From assembly GCF_029784135.1 (NCBI RefSeq), contig NC_073746.1:9953380-10017379 (forward strand): a stretch of DNA of 64,000 nucleotides, written 5' to 3'. A program made the translations under genes and the position numbers. Shown one piece after another: positions 34,901 to 46,900 of this stretch (its first letter is position 1; every line of letters begins with the position of its first letter). The notes below the pieces were generated by a model. The model made no database searches. It saw only the letters and a program-made list of their open reading frames with translations, and was not told the origin of the DNA. The stretch comes from Toxorhynchites rutilus septentrionalis. Its lineage: Eukaryota > Arthropoda > Insecta > Diptera > Culicidae.

Positions 34901-37900
34901 TCGACCATAAACAGTTTTTAAACAGCTTTCTTAAAGCTGAACTCAAAAAGAAGCTTGATATCTAGGTGCCACAACAATTAACACCAAAAACATGATGGGT
35001 CGAATTTCCATCTGCGAAGCCTTGGCCACACAGAATTTAATCGAGCCATTTTTTAAACGAATGGTTACTGGGGATGAGAAATGGATCACATCCGACAATA
35101 TTGTACGTGAATGATCGTGATCAAAGCGTGATGAAGCAGCTCAAACGGTGACGACTGGGCCGTTTGAAGCTAGCGATTGACCGTAAACGGCCAGAATTGG
35201 CCAACAGAAAAGCTGTTGTGTTCCATTAAGGACAACGCATTGTGGGGTCGCTATTCCGCCGCTGGCAAATCGCCCGAGTTTCGCGGAGCCACACAGCGCA
35301 CGTCCAACCTGTGGGACTGCTGACGAATGAACTGACGAGCAAGGGAGATGAAAGGCCTCGTTCGGTTCTATGCTAACTGGTGCATTGGTGTGAGTGTAAG
35401 CACATCAAGTGACAACTTACGTGCGCACAGCTGAACTGATGGTAGACCCTCATCGGGTTGTCTTGCCTATGCCCCACATCTCCCCTCTTCTCTAAAAAAA
35501 TGGGTTGTACTGAGGTGATTCGGTAAATTCTACCAAGAAGAAAAAAAAATATATATCAAAACCACACCAAATAATCGTTCCCTTAAATTCACATGAAATG
35601 TAAGTGCCATGGGAAAACGTATTTAAACATTTGAATCGGATTATAAAATATCGTACATTAAATCGGAATGTATTGCACTTTGTTCAGATTTATTAACGTA
35701 CTTGCATAATATATCTGACATATAATGAATTTTGAGTGTATGCTACGCGCAGCTGCTTCCTCCGATGGGCGCTTCTCTTCTGTTTGCTCGATGAACAAAT
35801 AACCTTCGAAAGGCAAGAGAGAAAGAAAACATTACAGCAAAGGTTCAAAACTTGATATCTTCTGTCCGGGCGGCTTTATCTTATACCTATCACGTTTGCT
35901 ACAGCTTCGTTCTATCCTTGCAGGCCGCAAGGGCAAAAGTGATAACAGTCAATAGCAGTTATAAAACAAAAAAGGAACTTGGAACGTGATAAACCGTTTG
36001 GTTATTGATCAAGTGCACGGCACAGGTTTTTCCCGGGATAATTGAATTAAATTACGTTTGTTGTCCTCGGAATTGTTCGTTACCTCAATTGTCCAACTAA
36101 TAATTCAACATAGCGGCAATTGCTCCGAACTGAGTATATCAATGCTTCGCAGCGCCCGCTGAAACATTATAAAAATCGGTTTCCTTTGATCGTTAGTAGC
36201 TTCGTTTAATACCATACAATAAAACGGATTCAAACTGACGTAACCAAATTATGCAACAATAATTACTATCTCAAATAAACCATCCACGGTCTCTCTCTTA
36301 TGTGGAGGACAATTTAAATTGGTGATTGACCTTAAACAAGACTGTGTAACAAAAACATAATTTTGGGAATCCTTTTAGAACTGAATCACATCGCTCATGC
36401 TGTACCATTCATCGACAGATTTATCACAAATGTACCAATAGTATCGCATTACAAAACTATTACAAATAATCAAGTATTTTGCAGAGCTTTGCTAAATTGC
36501 ACATGTCGTTACCAAATGTCGAAAAACTGGAATTTAGTTAACAGCGGTTATCCCAACTCGCGCTTTTTTCTTAATTTCTCCATTCGTGGTTCTCCCAACT
36601 CACGTTGCGCTCCAAGTTTGAATGTCATAAAAGTGCGGTTATCCCAACACGCTCTTGTTTTTGTTAAATTGTTACATGTGTGGTTATCCCAACTCACACG
36701 ACACTGTTGCTAAGTGGGCAAAAACTATTTCTTCTTCTTTTTCTTTTTTCGCTCATATCGTATTGTATGCCATGTTGTCTAACAATGTGTGGTCATCCCG
36801 AGCTCACACGAACGTTGAAACTAATCACAATTCATGCGAGCTGTGCCGTATTGCCGGCTCGGACGCCGCCGAAGCTCACCGCCTTCAAATGGACAGACCA
36901 GGTAAACGACAAAGTCCTAAACGGGGGGGCTGGTTATGGTTGACGAAAGCTATGCGTCTGTCGCTGCGTTAGGGGAAAGCGAAATCCCATTAAAAATCTA
37001 ACCACTTTGGACGCATTTCGCAAAACCGAGAGTTGTGTGAAAGTCACCTTACGCTGACTGAATAAAAATCAGCAACCGACGACTTTGACCGTATATCACT
37101 CGTCATTCTTCCACCGTGCACACTTCGAAGACGTCAGCAACTGGTACAACAGCATCAGCAGGGGAATCACAGTACAAATAGTCTATTTTTGATTGAAAAC
37201 AACGAGAAAACAGTTTTCGGTGAACATGCACTTTTACTTCACCGTGCAAACACATGCATCACAGTCCCACACACAGGCAGGCAACGTAATTGTTCTCGTA
37301 TCGGACGTATCGGAAGTTTTTTGCGTTTTCCTTCTGCTCCACTGACGGGTTGAGTGTGCGCCTGGTTCGAAATATTTTATCTCTTGCCCCGTTTCGTTCT
37401 ACTGTGGTCATTAGTCATCGCATCCACAACGTCTCACACTATCACTGTATCAAGAACATCCTCTCGTGAACAACACAAAAATATATATGACATCACTGCG
37501 TTCCTCCGATTATCCCGTTCGTACCGGATCACCGTTGCATACGCGCGGAAATATTTGAAGGGAACTAAGGAATTACCATCATTTTTCACGAACTGCAGCT
37601 CATCGTCGATATGTGAGAAGTCACCCAATGTATTGTCCTCGGCCATGCTTATCAGGTCGTCACTGGAGAACCTCGCATTCGTCGACCGTTGCTCGTCACT
37701 TTTCCAACAAGGTGCTTTTTCCCTGATTGCGCCACGTCGAAAATTCGATGTGATGGATCAGAAGCGGGTAAGCATCAGCTCCCGCTCCTGGCAGGATCGC
37801 CAAATGTGGGGTCGCTATTCCGCCGCTGGCAAATCGCCCGAGTTTCGCGGAGCCACACAGCGCACGTCCAACCTGTGGGACTGCTGACGAATGAACTGAC

Positions 37901-40900
37901 GAGCAAGGGAGATGAAAGGCCTCGTTCGGTTCTATGCTAACTGGTGCATTGGTGTGAGTGTAAGCACATCAAGTGACAACTTACGTGCGCACAGCTGAAC
38001 TGATGGTAGACCCTCATCGGGTTGTCTTGCCTATGCCCCACACGCATGGCCACACACGTCTGTAGTGACTCGCCAGAAACCTCAGGAGCTTGGTTGGGAA
38101 GTTTTAATGTATCCACCATATAGTTCAAACCTGGCGAGTACTAACTTACTTTTTCTCGCAATGCAAAACAAGAGAAGATTGTGAACATCGATTACTAGAG
38201 TGTTTTACCAAAAAGGACCAACGCTTCTATGAAAGAGACATTGTGAAGCTACGTTTAAAATGGCAACAAATTTAACAACAAAATGGTGTATATTTGACCC
38301 AAATCGGACAATCCGAAACGTCTTAGGTAAAGCTTTGAATTTCACGTAAAAATGATGGATTTCTTTTTCCCCAACCTAATATTTAGTTTCCATTTTTTTT
38401 GTCTGACATTGATCACGGTAAAGTCCGGTTCATCTGTAATTCTATTCATAGTCATGGTTGGATCAAGCCGGGATATTTTCTTCAACTTTCGTACATTTTT
38501 GTAAGAAGCATAATATTTGCATTCACCATTGCTGATCATTTTGGCGAAACCGATCATTCGTGTAAATGTCCGTACTTACATCTCAGTACGTTTCTTCGAA
38601 CAATATTCACAACGAATGTTTTTTTTTCTTTTACAGAAACAAATCAAACCAAAATGCATGGGCTCTGCGGGAAACTCAGCTCGATCAAGAGCTGCCCCGA
38701 TTGTCATACAGAATCTATTTTTCGTTAGCAGTCTTAATACTTTCCAAAAACGAAGCAGTATTGTCACGCAGAAAATAACAAACCTTGGAAATTGACATTT
38801 TGTGCAGATCATTGTGCATCATTGGGTTCTAATCAGTGCTGAAAATATTCACGTTCACGACATTCAAATTCGACGAATTTCTGCCTTCCCTGTATTGATA
38901 ACCTACTGCTCAAGCGAGAATCGATAAATATGAAACAACACTATCAATGAACCCCAGTGGAATGAACATCAACATCAGCTTGCCATGAAGTTTTTTCATT
39001 TTTCATTTGCATCTTCCTTTTCGTCATGGTATTCGTAAGGTCGAAAATGAAGATCATTGCGTGTTTGTGAAAATCAAAGCATAAAATTCAGCGTTTCCAA
39101 TTGAGAGTGAAATCGATTGATGATAAAGGATGGCAATTCATCACACAAAATTCTTGTTTTTGGCGACTTTGGCAATGGAATGTATAGAATAACTCTTGCT
39201 ACGTTTTATGAATCTACTCACTAACGTTCGTGATAATCACCTGAAATTATTGACAGTAATGAAAGTGCCTGAATGCAGGCTTTTCGAAATTCGTTCATGC
39301 TGTTTTCGATCAATATACCAGACAAAATTCACGCGTCTCGACTTTTGTGCTATACTCATTATGGCAGATATGGTGTTGAGTTTTAAACAAAAGAGAATTC
39401 ATCCGATACTGGGAAAAATCTAATTCCTTCACTCGTGAATAAATTTTGATAATTTGTGGCACTGGTTCTTATATATCTTTTATCCAAAATCCGGAGTTTC
39501 CATCATGGCCCTTATCTCTACGGGATTCGTTCGTTTAGAAGGTTCTCATCATTATGACTGGAATTTGAGAATCAACACCGCATAGTGCTCATCATATTTG
39601 ACTGTAACTTTATCCTTTCATACTTTCCGGTGTTGTCCAAATCTGGAACTACAACTTTCCTAACGTGATAAAGGGATTATCCTTCGAGCGAACCTATATT
39701 AAACTTTTCTCTTATGAAAATCATTCATATTTTTTTTCTCTTATGAAAATGAAGTCTTCCATCTTCCAAAATTTCCAGTGCTCCCGTCACCGAGTGGTTA
39801 GCGTCCCACACTACATTGCCGGGGGTTCGGGTTCGATTCCCGTTCTGCCCGGGGGATTTTTCGTCAAAGAAAATTCTTCCGCCTTGCACCGTGGTCACGC
39901 GTATTCCAGAGCTTGCCACTCCGGAGTACAGTCAAGGCGTGTTATTCGGCATAGAAAGCTCAACCAAGTTATTAATAAAAATGACGCAAGTAATGGTACG
40001 TTGAGATGGCAAAAGTTCCACTCGAACGTTGTTGCCATCCAAGAAGAAGAAGATCTTTCAAAAGTTACGAAGCACCGTGCAATAAATGAGAAAGGCAGTA
40101 TATACACGATTTTTATGCCAACTAATCTTAGGAGTGGGTAGCACCATCTCAATTAGCAGTGAAACGTTGTGGGTCATTTTAGCACCTTTGCATATCTAAA
40201 ATCTTGAATGCTCGGATAACAAAATGTGAATCACGATTAAGTCATCAATCCAGATAAATTATCAGCTGGAGAACACTGGAATTGATTCAATGACTTGAAT
40301 TAATATTTATGAATATGTAGTTACAAGAGACAAACAAGAGAGTTCGATGGATTTTCATTATCGAACGATGATTCAACGCAGCTAGGGCAACGTCATATCG
40401 TCAACGTCAATGTCGATATCGTGAGCTGTGCCAACAATTCATGGTCGGCATGTACGCGAAGGTAGGGGACGAACGACTGCGATTCCTACGACACAATCCA
40501 CAGAAGCAGCATGATGACGAATGATTCGTGTACAACTCTGGAAAGTACAAGAACATACGAATTTATTGTGTGTGATTGCGTATTCGTGTTGTTATTTTAA
40601 CAGGGAACTGTTTAAATCGATCGAGAATCTGGGCTCTGCAAAACACAGATCATCATTTTTTTCCTGCCAAAATGATTTCGGTCGATGTGGATAATGGGCT
40701 TGCGTCTGACTATGATTTTTGTGCTAGGGATTCTCAAAATAAATCTTTCGCACATATCTTGCTATCATCAGTATTTTAAACTAATCGGTATGCTTTAGTA
40801 GCAATTCATACAACACACCACACTGGTGCACCATCTAAGAACTGTATCGAAAAGTAATTAGAAACTTTTATAATGATTCTACTCAAAAATGGGTGAACTT

Positions 40901-43900
40901 GTTTTAGTGTGCATGCAAGCAAAAGTTTGTTCACATGTCAACAAAAGTTGGTGCAATCGATGCATTCCGTTTAAGTTGTTCGTTTTCGCTATAACTAGAA
41001 TTGATCATGAGACAAGAAAGAAAATACTGCACACTTGGTGTAATGAAAAGTGGGCTACCTTCAACCAATTCGCAAAACGGTTGAAAGTGCCCCACATAAG
41101 TGTGAAAAATATCATCCACAAATATGACTACGAGTTCTCCTTGGATGATATGCATAGATCCGGATCTGATTCCGATGTCAGCCGATGTTGGATCGTACAG
41201 TAGTGACTTACATCAAACGACACCGATCGGTATCAATGCGAGATTTGGCCTAAAATTTTAAACTAGCATTGGAATGATTAAAAAATCAAGACCAGGAACT
41301 CCTCGAAGACATACAAAAAACGGAAGGTGCCTAAAAATCCGCAGAACAACAATCTCGAGCTGAAACAAGGGCACGAAAACTGTATAAAGGGTGTGTCAAA
41401 TTGCATCACGGAAAAAACGCTGTAGAAATTCGCCCAGTAGACCGATCCTTTTGAAAATTTTAGACAGTAAAATAAAAACTATTAAACAACTTTTGTCATT
41501 TTCTTTTTATTCATACTTCGAGCCCAAGCCCGTATGCTCGCACCTTCCTCTTTACCCCGTCCATATGGTTCTGTACAACGTCAGGTTGTAGTTTTTTTTT
41601 GAACAGAAATCCATTTTCCGCCTCCGATTCCAGTCCGCCTCCGATTTGACAACTTTTGGGTTCTTCCGGAGGGCCTGCTTCATAATCGCCCAATATTTCT
41701 CTATTGGGCGAAGCTCCGGCGCGTTGGGCGGGTTCATTTCCTTTGGCACGAAGGTGACCCCGTTGGCTTCGTACCACTGCAACACGTCCTTTGAATAGTG
41801 GCACGAAGCGAGATCCGGCCAGAAGATGGTCGGGCCCTCGTGCTGCTTCAATAGTGGTAGTAAGCGCTCCTGTAGGCACTCCTTAAGGTAAACCTGCCCG
41901 TTTACCGTGCCGGTCAACACGAAGGGGACGCTCCGCTTTCCGCAAGAGCAGATCGCTTGCCACACCATGTACTTTTTGGCAAACTTGGATAGTTTCTGCT
42001 TGCGAATCTCCTCCGGAACGCTGAATTTGTCCTCTGCGGAGAAGAACAACAGGCCCGGCAGCTGACGAAAGTCCGCTTTGACGTAGGTTTTGTCGTCCAT
42101 TACCAGGCAATGCGGCTTCGTCAGCATTTCGGTGTACAGCTTCCGGGATCGCGTCTTCCCCACCATGTTTTGCCTTTCGTCGCGGTTAGGAGCCTTCTGA
42201 ACCTTGTATGTACGCAGGCCCTCCCGCTGCTTGGTCCGCTGGACGAATGAACTTGACAAATTCAGCTTATTGGCGATATCCCGGACCGAACTTCGCGGAT
42301 CACGTCTAAACTGCTTAACTACGCGCTTGTGATCTTTTTCACTGACGGAGCATCCATTTTTGCCGTTCTTCACCATCCGGTCGATGGTTAGGTTCTCGAA
42401 GTATCGTTTTAGTACTCTGCTGACCGTGGATTGGACGATTCCCAGCATCTTACCGATGTCCCGATGTGACAACTCCGGATTCTCGAAATGAGTGCACAGG
42501 ATTAATTCACGACGCTCCTTTTCGTTCGACGACATTTTTCCAAATTTACGAAAAATTGACAGTGAAGCATGGCCAACGTGATCTATACACTCTTATCTGA
42601 TTATAAGCGAAAGCTGAAGATATAATTCCTAAAAATTAAATTTCTACAGCGTTTTTTTCGTGATGCAATTTGATGTGACACACCCTTTAATCGGCTACTG
42701 GAGAAGGTTCTTATATGGCAAGCTATTTGTACTTGTGGCCTGCGGTCTCCTGTTTTCTTCGCAAAAAGTACAATCAATGCTCAAATTTTTAAAGATAAAT
42801 GCTTGAAGAAAAATTTGCTGCCCCTCTATAAAAAGCATCAGTCTTTCCCTCTCTTCTGCCCGGATTTGGCATCTGCACATTACGCTTAGCCAGAATTACA
42901 GTGGCTCTCAGACAATAATACCCAATCCGTCGAGAAAAACTTCAATCCACCATATTGTCCAGAGCTCCGACCAATTGAACGTTTTCGGGCCATTTTGAAA
43001 AGGATCTTCAAGAAGGAAGAGACAGTTTCCCAAACCATGGAAGAATTCAGAATTTATTTTTTATTATTCGTTTCTCACTCATGGAAGCGGGAAAACAAGT
43101 GAATGAGAGATTGGAGTGGAATTTCATAAAATCTGACATGGAAAATATAGCAAATATGATATTTTCTAGCGATCCGGCTGGGATACATTTCGCCAATGGT
43201 TAGGGTGAAGTAGGATGTGAATTACGGAAACCAAGCACATTCTGTTAATGATATGTTTATTGACTCAAAAAAGAACAAAATCATAAATGTTCACAACAAC
43301 TTCTAGAAGACAAGCATGTAATATAATAAAAAACACTCTGAATAGCAAAGCTTTTTTTTTAAGAACGCATGCTGTAAATGTGATATGTTTTGTTCTCCGG
43401 AGACACATTTGTTGCCAAATATGTTCTCCTTCGAATTATATATTCCTCAGACAACTTGCAGTTGATTCGAACAGGAATCATCATTATCTCAAACTTTTCC
43501 CATTACTTTAGCTTACTCATATTCTTCAATCTTTCCGTTTCGTTTTTTTTTTCTCCTCCCATTGCCAGCTGCTAATCCAACCCGAAACCGTATACGAGAG
43601 AGTACAATATCAGTTCGAGGACGATGCCTACGACACAGTTCCTGATTTAATAACTTTTTATGTGGGCTCAGGTGAGAAACGACCCATAATGAGATCACAG
43701 TCAATATTACCCCGTTCCGTCTCCCCTGATTGATGTTTGGTAACTCTTTTTTATATTCACAGGGAAAGCTATTTCGGCTGCTTCAGGAGCACGGATTCAG
43801 TTCCCCTGCAACCGGATCTATCCACTTTCATTCTACGCTTCCAAATATGGGCAGCAGGTGGGAGGCATCCGAGGGCCAAGCCCTCTCAATTCCCCCTCAC

Positions 43901-46900
43901 CGGTACCATCATCTCCGGGCTTTAGGTATGCACAAACAAATTGATCGATTGATACTTCGTTCTTCGATTAATCTCACTTCTCTGCCACAAGGTATAACCC
44001 GTACACACAGCAACCGAACACATATCGAAGCCCAATTTCTTCGCCACCCCGCACCAAACGGGAAACGCCCCCGCGTTTACCGTCAAAGAAACAACGCTCT
44101 CAATCTCTTACCCCACTCCACGGCGCACAAGCTGCCCAGCAGCGATACTGCAGTGCCGATGGTGTGATACAAACCAATGGTTCTGGGAACAAAACCATTC
44201 CGAAACCTTCCAGGCTGGCGGGATCCACGGAAAAGTGCAACAGTGCTGACGGAGTCATTCAAAACGATTCGACGGCTCGATCGACGCCCACAGATGAAAA
44301 ATGCTCCAGCGCAGATGGAGTCGTCAAGACCCAAACCTTAACCCGATCGGGAACCGCAGATCAGGCGCTGAAGTTTAACTCCCAATCACTGCCACGATCG
44401 AACAGTTTAAGATCATCGCACGGAATAATGGGCTCGCGTACTTCCAGCATCAACAAGGAACCAAGTGAGCACTCATTGAGTCCATGCATGGAGCAGAAGC
44501 AATTCGCGGAAGCCGAAGAGGAAACCGAGCAGCCACCCAGTCCCCCGCCAAAACCGATACGAGGCGTTCACCGGAACGATTCCATCAAGGAGGCAGATCT
44601 ACATGGACAAATACACCGTATGGGTTCGTACCATCCAAGTGGATCGGATTCCGGCAATGGCTCCGGTGACTCGGCACAAAGCTCCGCTGCTGGCGAGGAA
44701 ATTGTTCTACAGCATCGTGGAGGAGTGATATTGAAGAATCCTCGTTTTATCCCCAACTCGTTGTCCTCCATCACGTTGCGATCGTATGCGGACTTTGATC
44801 CGCTGGCCGCTGAAGAGGCGCTCATGTCGATGAACATTCCTGCGTTCGAGCAGATCTCGCGTTTCGATCTGGAGAATTTTAACACACTTATGCTTCCGTT
44901 CTGTGAATACAAACCGCTCGATAGCGGTACACTCAACACATTCCGGATGATGCTCAGCGAAACCGGTTCGAGGGTGATTGCGACCCACCTGACGAGGGTG
45001 GATATTGGGTTGATATTAGGTAAGTCTAGGGAACCCCATTTTGTTCCGTTTTGTGCCTAATTTGATTTCGTTGCAGAAAAAGATGACGACAGGAGTGACA
45101 ACCCACTGAACTGTACCGGTTTGGAGCTGATAACGCTGGAGCATGGCAGACAATTCCGACTCGATCTGATCGAACGCACCGAATGTATGAAGTTGCTGGT
45201 GGCTGTTACCATTTTGACCTGCCAGGACGATCTTGAGCGGGCTGAAACACTGAACAAGTGGATCCAAATTGCGGTGGAAACGAAAACTGCCCTCGGTAAT
45301 CTGTTTGGTTTCTGTGCAATCATGCTAGGATTGTCGATGCCACAGGTAAGGTCGTTTGTGGTGGTTATAGGACAAAGAAACATGACTTTTTTTTTGTAGA
45401 TTCAAAAACTGGAAACAACGTGGCACACATTGCGCCAAAAGTACACCGACAGTGCATTTAATTTTGAGGCGAAGCTACGACCTACTCTGAACAGCATGAA
45501 CGATTGTTCGAACCCGCAGGCGCCGAACACGACGATACCGCACATACTGCCATACATATTGGTTAAGGATCGCACAATCAACGACGTACAAAGTATGACT
45601 ATAAAAACTGGGTTGAGGTCAAAATCCTAATTTGAAATAATTCGGGTCTTATCTCTCAGCAGATCCCTCGCAGACGACACAGAATTCATCCCTAGTGGCA
45701 AGTTGTATTACCCCGTGGGAAACGAATACTCAGGACTTTGGATTTTCCATACTGTTTGCTCATCTGGATTCGGCCAGAAGTTTCATCAACAATATTTCCC
45801 TATACAGGAAGAACGCACAGACCATTATGCAGGACACGAGCCGGCTCGATACACTGCTGGAGGATGCGTTCAGGTATGGATTGGTTTTTGTTTCGCTGAT
45901 TATTATTTTCATTCGAAATAACTGCAAATATTCAACCTCTTGTGAGAACCTTTTTCAAAGTTGCTACTCGAAATCATAAACATTCCTAATCAAAATAGAG
46001 CGTGATTGGCTGTTACAGTGTTGAGCTTAAGCTTGGGTAGCGTGAAATTGCTCAAAGAACACACCGAATGATGCTTGGGAGTAGCAAATCATTCTTATTG
46101 TGCATGTTTCGGTGGATCGAGCTTTAAATAGTCAATAACGACGCCGGTCACGTCCTTACAGTTACCAGAGGATTTTTGATAATTGGGTAAATTGGCGTCA
46201 ATTCATAAAATCTGGAAGGTCATGCTTGTTTACCAAATCAAAACCTTGTCAGGAACTTATGAGGAGTTATCGGACGAATAGTAAATGCAGCTTACAAGCA
46301 GTATGAGTCATTTGAAGAACTTAAACGAGCAGTATCTTCTGCGTAGAATGAGATACACACTATAACACGAGATACACAAAATAGCCCCGAATGGGTTATT
46401 TGAACTGATTGGGAACTAAAGATGACCTACGAATTAGAAACTCATTGTAATTCATGTAGAATTGAAGTTAACTTTGTAAATAAGTGAGAGTTTTTCCATC
46501 TGGTTCTATAGTTATGAAACACTGGTAATTTAGTTTTTTTTTAATGTTTCGCGGCTGAACACAACAATATAGTTGAAATGGCCAGTCTTATACATGAAGA
46601 TAGTTATTGTATTCTACACAATATACTTCAATTCAACCAACTTCTTACATATCTCTGGAAACTCAGATAAAATGAGTGGTTCTCTAGTTGTGAAACGCAG
46701 TGTATAAATATGTACACCGTGATGCGTTTTTCTAACACGGACTAGAGCGATTTGCCAAATCATGAAATCAGAATTTGGTCAATATTCGTTACGCGATCGA
46801 CATTGTAGTTTTTCATCTAATTTGTAACCCTTCTGTGTTACCGAAAACGAGATCCTACCTCAGAGCGCATCGGTGTTTCTATTAAAAATGTACAATCTTT

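Larger units (their letters stand above)
35241..38042 (-). mobile_element. Young non-autonomous LTR retrotransposon, 2802 bp
   Basis: Two 238-bp direct repeats, both TGTGGGG...CCCCACA, bound a 2326-bp interior. A 5-bp target duplication CGCAT sits at 35236-35240 and 38043-38047. Orientation is minus: the purine tract AGAGAAGAGGGGAGA (minus strand, 35479-35493) abuts one LTR and a candidate primer-binding site TGGCGATCCTGCCAGG (minus strand, ending near 37802) abuts the other. No protease, RT or integrase is encoded. By eye the LTRs are identical, so the insertion is recent. Confidence 0.92.
34794..38379 (+). mobile_element. irritans-type mariner interrupted by an LTR element
   Basis: Left TTAGGTTGGGAAAAAGAAAT and right CTTTTTCCCCAACCTAA ends, TA on both sides (34792-34793, 38380-38381). 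Removing the insertion 35241-38042 and one CGCAT leaves about 780 bp, so the mariner was already internally deleted. Transposase remnants on the + strand: [10 protein letters not shown] (34885-34915), VTGDEKWIT (about 35070), [15 protein letters not shown] (35160-35205), then after the LTR element WPHTSV and [14 protein letters not shown] (38046-38130). Confidence 0.9.
40840..43110 (+). pseudogene. Older ITm (DD37-type) transposase, split by a DD37E transposon
   Basis: Left part: an N-terminal region from about 41000 ([20 protein letters not shown]) with a recognition-helix-like [19 protein letters not shown], ending at RARKLY where the TA target lies. Right part, from 42690: [15 protein letters not shown], [10 protein letters not shown] (second Asp region, about 42858-42890) and [19 protein letters not shown] (42955-43010, final Glu). 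The host transposase is riddled with stops. Removing the insertion restores one TGTA|ATCGG junction. Terminal repeats were not identified. Confidence 0.75.

Noticed and set aside
37354..37887. 177-codon open frame on the + strand
   Set aside because: It runs across the primer-site region and into an LTR of the young LTR element, on the strand opposite to the element, and ends in LTR sequence that is repeated at 35.2 kb. It has no domain.
43730..44167. 145-codon frame spanning 43730-44167
   Set aside because: It reads through two short introns in a frame different from the SH2/linker reading, which splices cleanly and matches the NSP family.
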